NCBI GenBank assembly: GCA_011056555.1
Contig: DSEQ01000036.1
Location: 109,660 to 173,659, forward strand
Length of the DNA: 64,000 bases
Source of the DNA: Candidatus Zixiibacteriota bacterium
Lineage (GTDB): Bacteria > Zixibacteria > MSB-5A5 > JAABVY01
Reading direction: 5' to 3'
The translations under genes were made by a program, and so were the position numbers. How positions within the stretch are numbered: the first letter of the stretch is position 1; every line of letters begins with the position of its first letter. Shown here one piece after another: positions 52,053 to 59,448 of the stretch. Below the pieces are notes generated by a model, which made no database searches, was not told where the DNA came from, and was given only the letters and a program-made list of their open reading frames with translations.

Positions 52053-53509
52053 TCTTCTCTTTCGGGTAGCTTGTCCATACCATATTTCTTCGCTTCTTCT
52101 TCCATCAATCGAACCAAATCTTTTACAGTATCATCCGCAAGCCCCGGCTTTTTGTACCCAGCCAGATGTTCCTCGGCCTCTTGATGTGCACGTTGATTCA
52201 AGGTCAGGCCTCCCTCCTCCTCATAGCGGGAACGGTTGGCACGGTCGATTGTCTGTGACGGCATGAAATGTTCCTCATTCAGATATTTCATTGTATGATC
52301 CGAGATCAAAAGATGCTGCTCATGCAAAAGCTCTTCCATCCTGTCGATCATTGGAAAATCTTCTTTCGGTACTATTCCCCTTATTAAACGCTGGGTCATG
52401 CCGCAGATTTGATTATCCAGAACAAGTTTTTCAAGGCTGATGCAGCTTTCGAAATCGAGCATGCCCGGCCCGGAGATATTATTGATACCCGATAGTGCCG
52501 CAAGGATTGCACCGATTGATGTCTCCAGTCCGGCCTGTGCATCCAGCAATTTGGCATCGGAAAGACCGATATAAGCCTGCGTGGGAAGATCGAGATATTT
52601 GCCAATTTCATTGTAAGCGCAGTCTATCATCTGCGTCTCTATTGCACCCATGGGTGTGGTCTCATAGCGCACATCAAATATGGCCGGAGAACCGCCATAT
52701 AAAACTGGAGTCCCCGGATTTGTAAGCTGGCTTATGGCGAGGCCGCTCAATGTTTCCGCGGTATGCTGTACCAGAGTCCCCACCAATGTTACCGGTGACA
52801 TAAAACCGGCCAGAGGCATGGCGATATATTCCACCGGGATCATATATTTTGCGCAGTCCACAACATTCTGGGAGGTAACATCACTCCACTTAAGAGGCGA
52901 GGTTGGGCAGCAGGAAAATATCGTTAAGGGTTTTTTGGCAAGTTCTTCCCCCGATCCACGAACTGCCAGCTGGAGATCTTTCATTATCTCAAACGCGTCG
53001 ATTGTAAACGCTCCGGTTACCACCGGCTTCTCGCAGTACAGCAGGCTCAAAAACAAACGATAGCTGTCTGAGATTTTTGCCTCGACATCGGCCGGGATAA
53101 AGGCTGTGCTTTGCGAGGCGATATGATCCATGCGGGTCATCAATTTGGCATAGCGAATGTAATCCGAAGTTGTGGGCTTGCGGATTTTGCCTGTCTCATA
53201 ATCAAGAATGTTGATTGCGGCTGAACCGGGAGTAAAATTTACATTATCTTCTGAAAGGTCTACGGCTTCGTTTCCCATGCTGTCATAAAGTTTGAACGAG
53301 CTTGGAGCCGATACGAGCGCTTTGTTGATTATCTTTTCTGTCAATGTGGCGCGGTAGTTGTCCATCCTGACATCGGCGCCATGATCCGCAAGCATTTCCA
53401 GCACTGGCTTATTATGTATCTCGACCCCGATTTTGCAAAGTATATCAATCGCCTCCGATACTATCCTCTCGAGCAGTCCTTCCTCCAGAAACTCTACAGT
53501 TGGCCTCAT
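52049..53509 (-). CDS. MttB-family (trimethylamine/glycine betaine-type) corrinoid methyltransferase
   Basis: 486 residues from ATG 53509, with GAGGGAG upstream. MttB superfamily features include ILCKIGVEIHNKPVLEMLAD, INILDYETGKIRKPTTSDYI, MDHIASQSTAFIPADVEAKI, EYIAMPLAGFMSPVTLVGTL and NQICGMTQRLIRGIVPKEDF. The frame has no in-frame amber, so it is a non-pyrrolysine member like MtgB, which demethylates glycine betaine. It would pass a methyl group from a quaternary or related amine to the corrinoid protein downstream. The substrate is not predictable. Confidence 0.9.
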   Translation of the reverse strand: MRPTVEFLEEGLLERIVSEAIDILCKIGVEIHNKPVLEMLADHGADVRMDNYRATLTEKIINKALVSAPSSFKLYDSMGNEAVDLSEDNVNFTPGSAAINILDYETGKIRKPTTSDYIRYAKLMTRMDHIASQSTAFIPADVEAKISDSYRLFLSLLYCEKPVVTGAFTIDAFEIMKDLQLAVRGSGEELAKKPLTIFSCCPTSPLKWSDVTSQNVVDCAKYMIPVEYIAMPLAGFMSPVTLVGTLVQHTAETLSGLAISQLTNPGTPVLYGGSPAIFDVRYETTPMGAIETQMIDCAYNEIGKYLDLPTQAYIGLSDAKLLDAQAGLETSIGAILAALSGINNISGPGMLDFESCISLEKLVLDNQICGMTQRLIRGIVPKEDFPMIDRMEELLHEQHLLISDHTMKYLNEEHFMPSQTIDRANRSRYEEEGGLTLNQRAHQEAEEHLAGYKKPGLADDTVKDLVRLMEEEAKKYGMDKLPEREE

Positions 53510-53542
53510 ATTATCTCCCTCTGCCGAATACCTGTCATTAAC

Positions 53543-53578
53543 AAAAATATACGGGATATATAAAGATATATATCCCGT
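53543..53578 (-). terminator. Terminator between the secreted gene and the corrinoid operon
   Basis: ACGGGATATAT (53551-53561) and ATATATCCCGT (53568-53578) form an 11-base stem, followed on the minus strand by ATATTTTTG. It ends the gene at 53617 just before the MttB-type gene. Confidence 0.75.
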
Positions 53579-53616
53579 TTGAGCAAGCAAATTAATAGAT
53601 GGCTGGACTTATCAGA

Positions 53617-55677
53617 TCATTTCTTGCCTATCTCCTCGAGCCATTCAGGAGCGTTTCTTTGGGGAGCTTCTCTTCTGGCATTAGTCTGAATACCGTATGA
53701 ATCATCCAGGCCATAAAGCTCCGGATGAATGTATTTGCCTTTTTCGCGATCATTCTTCTCAATCTCGACCTGCATCGGATGGGCCTGCGCATAGGGATCG
53801 TTCCTGACTCCGGTCACCTCCCAGGAGACCTTCATGCCCGGATTTCCTCCTGCAATCTTAAAACTGTTATTATTGATCTCTTCAGCGATATAGAGATTAG
53901 GTCCCGGTGCACCAATAGCCGTTAACTGATAACGGAAGTCCTTATTAATATCTTCAAAATAATCAGGCAAAGCTACAGCTGCTTCACCATTGCCATCCAG
54001 AACTATTGTGCCTGAATAGACATTCAGCATTTCCGATGATTCCATAGATGCATGTGTAAGATATTTATTTGCAGGGTCCTGTGGATGATCCGTCTTGAAA
54101 AACTTGTCTGCGGCCCAGACGTTGCCAGTTATCCATACATCACCATCAAAATAACCTGCCCAATCATTAGCCCCCGAGGGCGCGCGGGCAAACAGGCCGA
54201 TGTTCACCGCACCTCCATATGTATCCGCATACATTCCAATCGTGGAGTCACAGTAATACGCGCGTCCATAAACTGCAATTCCAGTGCTATCTGCATTCTC
54301 CGCTAATGAAAAGATGCCGTAGTTATATCTTGTTCTATGTGAAGTAGAAATATCATCGTAAGCACGTGCACGTACTCCAATGTTGTAAAGCCCATCTTTG
54401 GTCTCTGACCAGACTCCAAAATTAGAACCCGATTGTGGATATGTTGGAAAACTCAGTGTATAAACTTCAACACCAACGTTTTGTACACCATACCCGACTT
54501 TAGCCAGTAAGCCGCAGTTCCCGTCGGATTGCCCTGTGTCCGCCGAAATAGACACAAGGCCGAGCCCGCTTGCCTGAAAATAACCGCCTACAGAGCGATT
54601 ATTCGGATCAAAACACTTGGCAACTAGCGCCATAGGTGTACTGAAGGTAGGATCACTATCGCCATCATATGCGATATTTACTACTCCCGAGTCTTCTGGC
54701 GCTAAATAATTGCTTTCAAAAAAAGCCGCAGTTCCGGTATCTTTTGTTGTCTCCTGTCTACCAAGGACACTTAAGTTTCCATCAAAATAGCCAGCATATC
54801 CGGGAGAAGAACCATATATGGCTGCCTGAGGCGAATATCCCTTTACACCTGGTCCATCACCAAAATTCCTTCCAAAAACAGCAGCTGAATCTGAATTTGA
54901 TTCACCATATACCCCATACCTCTCTCCGTCGCTGCGTCCGGTCACTCCAATTCCAGCACCGCTGTAACCATAAACCCCGCTCTTGGAGGAATCGGCCGTC
55001 CAACCAACTATACCATCATTGCCAGCGCTCTGACCCCGGATAGCCACACCCGTGCCGCCATTGAGAACCGAAAATGCATCCGCCGGCGCCGCTATATCAC
55101 CCGCATATGGGAGAGCAAGGCCGCCCCCGCCTCCTTCATCATCGGCCGGTATCCAGGCGCCTTCCAGCCACTTGGGCACCTGACCCTCGGAAGCACCACT
55201 CTGGCCTAATTCATCCAGTCCAAGTGAACCATTAACCACATGCTCACCAGTGATCGTGTTCGGCTCAACATTCAAAGCAAGATGAGAAATATCGGAAAGC
55301 TCCGAATGAAGCGCAAAGCCGCTCGCTGTTATCGACGTACGAGGCGAAAGCTCAGGATCGGACCCAATCTTAATCCCCATAAGCAACTCTGGACCATTGG
55401 CAAAAAACAGGTCCTCAAAAGGAGCCACATCTCCCAAGTTCACATGGAAAAAACCACCTGATACCTCCACGGATAATGTCTCCTGCCAGAGATAATCAAC
55501 TGTAACTGGATCATTGTAAATGGAGAATGTGATGTCATAAACATTATCCGGAACTGGCTCACCGGAACTCGTAAGCAATCTCCCCTGATAATTCATAATA
55601 TGCGGAACCTGACCAAAAACATGTGGTGCTAATAACAAAACCACCAGAATAGATAGAGTAAACTGGCACTTTTTCAC
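53617..55677 (-). CDS. Large secreted repeat protein, copy B of a tandem pair
   Basis: 686 residues, starting at GTG 55677 with AGGAGG upstream; the TTG at 55683 is too close to the ribosome site. Signal peptide then QVPHIMNYQGRLL, a strand-rich first domain (YDITFSIYNDPVTVDYLWQE, SVEVSGGFFHVNLGDVAPFE). The middle holds repeats of the GVYGYSxxGIGVTGRSxG type, likely beta-helical or trimeric fibre-like. A conserved terminal domain follows (MLNVYSGTIVLDGNGEAAVA, NPGMKVSWEVTGVRND). The ends are near-identical to the neighbour at 55889, while the middle is diverged. Probably surface-exposed. Function unknown. Confidence 0.75.
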   Translation of the reverse strand: MKKCQFTLSILVVLLLAPHVFGQVPHIMNYQGRLLTSSGEPVPDNVYDITFSIYNDPVTVDYLWQETLSVEVSGGFFHVNLGDVAPFEDLFFANGPELLMGIKIGSDPELSPRTSITASGFALHSELSDISHLALNVEPNTITGEHVVNGSLGLDELGQSGASEGQVPKWLEGAWIPADDEGGGGGLALPYAGDIAAPADAFSVLNGGTGVAIRGQSAGNDGIVGWTADSSKSGVYGYSGAGIGVTGRSDGERYGVYGESNSDSAAVFGRNFGDGPGVKGYSPQAAIYGSSPGYAGYFDGNLSVLGRQETTKDTGTAAFFESNYLAPEDSGVVNIAYDGDSDPTFSTPMALVAKCFDPNNRSVGGYFQASGLGLVSISADTGQSDGNCGLLAKVGYGVQNVGVEVYTLSFPTYPQSGSNFGVWSETKDGLYNIGVRARAYDDISTSHRTRYNYGIFSLAENADSTGIAVYGRAYYCDSTIGMYADTYGGAVNIGLFARAPSGANDWAGYFDGDVWITGNVWAADKFFKTDHPQDPANKYLTHASMESSEMLNVYSGTIVLDGNGEAAVALPDYFEDINKDFRYQLTAIGAPGPNLYIAEEINNNSFKIAGGNPGMKVSWEVTGVRNDPYAQAHPMQVEIEKNDREKGKYIHPELYGLDDSYGIQTNARREAPQRNAPEWLEEIGKK

Positions 55678-55780
55678 GGCCAACCCTCCTGAAAACTGTT
55701 TATTGAATGTGTCAGCAAAGAAAGCAATATGCTGACGTTACGCACTTGCGCCCAAAGGTGCAATTCAGGGTGTGCGGAAA

Positions 55781-55810
55781 AATATACCAGTTTTTACTGA
55801 GTTTTGTCAA
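55781..55810 (-). promoter_or_regulatory. Promoter of copy B
   Basis: Minus strand TTGACA (55810-55805) and TATATT (55786-55781), 18 bases apart. The flanking sequence matches the copy A promoter. Confidence 0.6.
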
Positions 55811-55888
55811 TTCAATAAGAATTAGGAACTTGAAATATATTTCAGAATCTACCTCTTACATAGATAGTTCAAATCCAACTTTGATGTT

Positions 55889-57955
55889 CTATCTCTTGCC
55901 AATATCCTCAAGCCAATCGGGTTCATCTCTTTCCGGAAACTCCCGCCTGGCGCTGGTGTGAATGCCGTATGACTCGTCCAAACCGTAGGCTTCCGGATGC
56001 AGGTACTTACCTTTTTCGCGATCATTCTTTTCTATCTCGACCTGCATCGGATGGGCCTGCGCATAGGGATCATTTCTCACACCGGTCACCTCCCAGGAGA
56101 CCTTCATGCCCGGATTTCCCCCAGCGATCTTAAAGCTGTTATTATTGATCTCTTCGGCAATATAGAGATTAGGTCCCGGAGCACCTATAGCGGTCAGTTG
56201 ATACCGGAAGTCCTTATTAATATCTTCAAAATAATCAGGCAAAGCTACAGCTGCTTCACCATTGCCATCGAGAACAATTGTTCCTGAATACACATTCAGC
56301 ATTTCCGAAGATTCCATGCAGGCATGAGAAAGATATTTATTTGCAGGGTCCTGTGGATGGTCCATACGGAAACTTTTCGATGTCGCTGAGAGATTACCTG
56401 TGACGTGGACATCGCCATCAAAATAGCCCGCCCAGTCATTTGGACCCGAAGGGGCCTTTGCATAAAGCCCTATGTTTACATTCCCGCCGAAAGCACTAGC
56501 ATACATCCCGATCGTTGAGTCACAATCATATGCATAGCCATAAACTCCTATTCCCATGCTGTCAGCTTCTGTGCCTTCTGCATAAACGCCATAATTATAT
56601 TTGGGCTTATGTGGGGTTAAGTACTCATCACCGGCTCGAGCCAGCAATCCAAAGTTATACTCTGCATCATGCGATTCCAGCCATGCACCAAAGTTGTCTG
56701 CCGGCTGGGGCCTAATAGGATCGAACAAAGTCCAGACATCAACACCAACATTTCTTCCGCCATACCCTATCCTGGTGATTAATCCATGATTACTATGATT
56801 ATCCAATGTATCCGCTGAGATTGAAAGAAGGCCAATTCCGCTTGCAACAAAATACCCCCCTACCGAACGATTGTTGGGATCAAAGCATTTAGCAGTAAGT
56901 GCTGTAGGCATTCCAAGGTTAGGGTCACTGTCGCCATCATATTTGATATAGACAACTGCAGTATCATCTAATGTCATGTGCTCGCTTTCAAAAAAAGCCG
57001 CAGTTCCAGTATCGTTTGCCGTGGCTTGAAAGCCATTGATGCCGACAAAACCATCAAAACGTCCAGCTACTGAGGGTGAAGATCCATAGATCCCGATGGC
57101 AGGTCCATATCCAGACACACCAGGAGCGTCGCATAAGCTCACCCCGCGAACTCCAGCATCATTAAGATTGCATGAACCAGTCTCTCCATAGACACCGTGA
57201 TTATACCCTTCGCTGCGTCCAGTTACGCCAATTCCTGTACTGCTGTATCCGTAGACTCCGCTCATAGAGGAATCGGCCGTCCATCCGACAACACCGTCAT
57301 TGCCGTCGCTCTGCCCGCGTACTGCCACACCTGAGCCCGCATTGAATATTGAAAATGCATCCGCCGCTGTCGGGACTGCGCCTGAATAAGGAAGCTCCAG
57401 ACCTCCTCCGCCTTCGTCGTCAGCGGGTACCCATGTACCCTCCAGCCACTTGGGAACCTGACCTTCCAAGGCTCCGCTCTGATTGATCTCTTCCAGGCCA
57501 AGTGTACCATCTACTATATGCTCCCCAGTTAGCGTATTAGGTTCAACATTCAAAGCAAGATGGGAGATATCCGCAAGCTCGGAATGAAGCGCAAATCCGC
57601 TCGCAGTTATCGACGTACGAGGCGAAAGCTCAGGATCGGACCCAATCTTAATCCCCAAAAGCAACTCGGGACCGTTGGCAAAAAACAGGTCCTCAAAAGG
57701 AGCCACATCTCCCAAGTTCACATGGAAAAAACCACCTGATACCTCCACCGATAATGTCTCCTGCCAGAGATGATCAACTGTAACAGGATCATTGTAAATC
57801 GAGAATGTGATGTCATAAACATCATCCGGAACTGGCTCGCCGGAACCGGTCAGCAACCTCCCCTGATAATTCATGATATGCGGAACTTGACCAAAAATGT
57901 GTGGTGCTAAGATCAAAGCAAACAAAATGATTAGAATAAACTGGGACTTTTTCAT
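55889..57955 (-). CDS. Large secreted repeat protein, copy A of a tandem pair
   Basis: 688 residues from ATG 57955 (AGGAGG seven bases upstream). Signal peptide (MKKSQFILIILFALILAPHI), the same N-terminal domain with NYQGRLLTGSGEPVPDDVYD, a diverged middle with GVYGYSSTGIGVTGRSEGYN-like repeats, and the same C-terminal domain ending LDESYGIHTSARREFP. Aligning it with copy B shows different middle residues but matched length. Its function is unknown; the repeats suggest a fibrous adhesive or coat protein. Confidence 0.75.
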   Translation of the reverse strand: MKKSQFILIILFALILAPHIFGQVPHIMNYQGRLLTGSGEPVPDDVYDITFSIYNDPVTVDHLWQETLSVEVSGGFFHVNLGDVAPFEDLFFANGPELLLGIKIGSDPELSPRTSITASGFALHSELADISHLALNVEPNTLTGEHIVDGTLGLEEINQSGALEGQVPKWLEGTWVPADDEGGGGLELPYSGAVPTAADAFSIFNAGSGVAVRGQSDGNDGVVGWTADSSMSGVYGYSSTGIGVTGRSEGYNHGVYGETGSCNLNDAGVRGVSLCDAPGVSGYGPAIGIYGSSPSVAGRFDGFVGINGFQATANDTGTAAFFESEHMTLDDTAVVYIKYDGDSDPNLGMPTALTAKCFDPNNRSVGGYFVASGIGLLSISADTLDNHSNHGLITRIGYGGRNVGVDVWTLFDPIRPQPADNFGAWLESHDAEYNFGLLARAGDEYLTPHKPKYNYGVYAEGTEADSMGIGVYGYAYDCDSTIGMYASAFGGNVNIGLYAKAPSGPNDWAGYFDGDVHVTGNLSATSKSFRMDHPQDPANKYLSHACMESSEMLNVYSGTIVLDGNGEAAVALPDYFEDINKDFRYQLTAIGAPGPNLYIAEEINNNSFKIAGGNPGMKVSWEVTGVRNDPYAQAHPMQVEIEKNDREKGKYLHPEAYGLDESYGIHTSARREFPERDEPDWLEDIGKR

Positions 57956-58058
57956 GACCACCCTCCTGAAAGCAGTTTGTAGATTTCGTCAAAAGAATGA
58001 GACAGATAACCTGTCATCATATATGCGCCCGAAGTTGTAATACAAGGTATGTGAAAAA

Positions 58059-58086
58059 AATATAACAATTTACTGAATCTTGTCAA
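58059..58086 (-). promoter_or_regulatory. Promoter of copy A
   Basis: Minus strand TTGACA (58086-58081) and TATATT (58064-58059), 16 bases apart, about 100 bases before the start codon. Confidence 0.6.
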
Positions 58087-58132
58087 TTCAATAAGACTAA
58101 CTCAGTAAATATGCGTAAAAAGACAGGAGGGC

Positions 58133-59368
58133 TCAGCAGTCCGGGTCGCCGTCGCCATTGATGTCGCAGGGATCATCGCCGCCCACGAAGACATAGTTGA
58201 TGATCCAGACCGCATCGGAGATATTGCAGGTGCCGTCGCAGTTGCAGTCGCCGGATTCATACGGAATGGGAGACATTCCGCCCACGAAAACATAACCGAT
58301 TATATGAACAGCGTCGCTGACATTCACATTGGCGTCATTATTGGCATCGCCGCATATATATGAGGGCCCCGATACAGTGGTAAAATTCCAGACAGGTCCG
58401 GAGGTGGTATCGCCATAGACATCACGCGCGGTTATATGCCAGTAATACTTCGTTTCCAGATCGAGCTCATCAGGCGGGTCGAAAGTCGTATCCGGATGAT
58501 CGGCCGCCGCTAATGGTGGTATCATATCGGTGCCGAAATGTATGTCGTATGTCAAATCCTGCCCCTCTGGATCGGAACAATCCCAGCTCAGAATAACATC
58601 ACGATCAACATCCAGCGCGCCATGCTCGGGGTATGGATTGGAAGGCGGATCGGGAAGCTCATTGAAGTTGAAAACACACACTCCCCATCCTGAATACGCC
58701 GGCTCCATCCACTGATCGATTACATTTCCCTCCTTATCAAACTTGTAGATCCTTCCCAGCACACCATCAGTGCTTTCCGCAGTCCAGAAATAAGTGCCGT
58801 CGTACCATAGCCCTCGACAATTCGGAGAGGGTGGGGTGAAGGCACTGTCAGGCAATTCCGTCAAGGTTGGCCAGGTGGAAACATCATAGCATTTGATGAT
58901 ATTGGCATTATTTTGCATCCACAGATTTGCGCCGTCCCAGGCCAGCCCGAAAACATCCTCATCGAATGACGCCACCCCGTCTTTATCGCCGTTAAGGAAG
59001 TAGCGGTTCATATCCCATTCATCGAGATAAAAATATGTGCCGTCAAATGCTATCCCATAAAAGTAGTACAGTGACCAGTCATCCACTATGACATCGAGAT
59101 CGCCTGTATGCGGATCGACTTTCAGCACACGCGGCGCGAATGCCTCGGCGGCATAGATTTGATTATTCACGACCTCCAGACCGCAGAAATGATAGTTCTC
59201 ATATTCGAAATAGTGATGCACGCTGCCGTCCATATTGAGAAAATAGATGCGCGAGAAGAAGCCCTGGTTGGCGGTATAGACTATTAGTTCTTCAGCGGAG
59301 AGAATCGGCACAAACAGGATGATAATAGAAATCGAAAAGAGAATTATGATTTTGATAAAATTATTCAT
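58133..59368 (-). CDS. Secreted beta-propeller-like protein with FN3-like domain and C-terminal dockerin-like repeats
   Basis: 411 residues. Signal peptide up to VPILSAEE. Residues about 30-230 contain repeated blades such as VNNQIYAAEAFAPRVLKVDP and GIAFDGTYFYLDEWD, resembling a propeller. A fibronectin/Ig-like domain follows (ALDVDRDVILSWDCSDPEGQ, TKYYWHITARDVYGD). The C-terminus has two dockerin-like repeats: [20 protein letters not shown] and CNCDGTCNISDAVWIINYVF, each ending VFVGG. Dockerin-like repeats likely act as a sorting or anchoring signal here; that is inference. The strong promoter lies 42 bases upstream. Confidence 0.78.
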   Translation of the reverse strand: MNNFIKIIILFSISIIILFVPILSAEELIVYTANQGFFSRIYFLNMDGSVHHYFEYENYHFCGLEVVNNQIYAAEAFAPRVLKVDPHTGDLDVIVDDWSLYYFYGIAFDGTYFYLDEWDMNRYFLNGDKDGVASFDEDVFGLAWDGANLWMQNNANIIKCYDVSTWPTLTELPDSAFTPPSPNCRGLWYDGTYFWTAESTDGVLGRIYKFDKEGNVIDQWMEPAYSGWGVCVFNFNELPDPPSNPYPEHGALDVDRDVILSWDCSDPEGQDLTYDIHFGTDMIPPLAAADHPDTTFDPPDELDLETKYYWHITARDVYGDTTSGPVWNFTTVSGPSYICGDANNDANVNVSDAVHIIGYVFVGGMSPIPYESGDCNCDGTCNISDAVWIINYVFVGGDDPCDINGDGDPDC

Positions 59369-59409
59369 ATTTTTCGCCCTTGAGCAGTATTTGACAAGCG
59401 GTCATATAT

Positions 59410-59437
59410 ATTATAATAGAATTGGCTGTATAGTCAA
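59410..59437 (-). promoter_or_regulatory. Strong consensus-like promoter of the propeller-protein gene
   Basis: Minus strand TTGACT (59437-59432) and TATAAT (59415-59410), 16 bases apart, ending about 42 bases before the start codon. Confidence 0.7.
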
Positions 59438-59448
59438 GCCTTCATATT

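Larger units (their letters stand above)
53617..58086. repeat. Tandem duplication of a secreted-protein gene with its promoter
   Basis: The two genes (starts 55677 and 57955, about 2.3 kb apart) share N-terminal and C-terminal regions almost base for base, including a stretch of about 65 identical bases near 53950 and 56210. Their middle parts are much more different. The upstream regions share the TTGACA promoter box and flanking AATTCAATAAG sequence. The pattern fits duplication followed by gene conversion at the ends or diversifying selection in the middle. Confidence 0.75.

Noticed and set aside
52049..53509. Pyrrolysine in the MttB-type protein
   Set aside because: The frame has no in-frame TAG before the end, so it is the non-pyrrolysine form of the family.
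53510..53616. Riboswitch (cobalamin or SAM) before the corrinoid operon
   Set aside because: The gap holds only a strong terminator-like hairpin; no B12-box or SAM-aptamer pattern is seen and there is little space.
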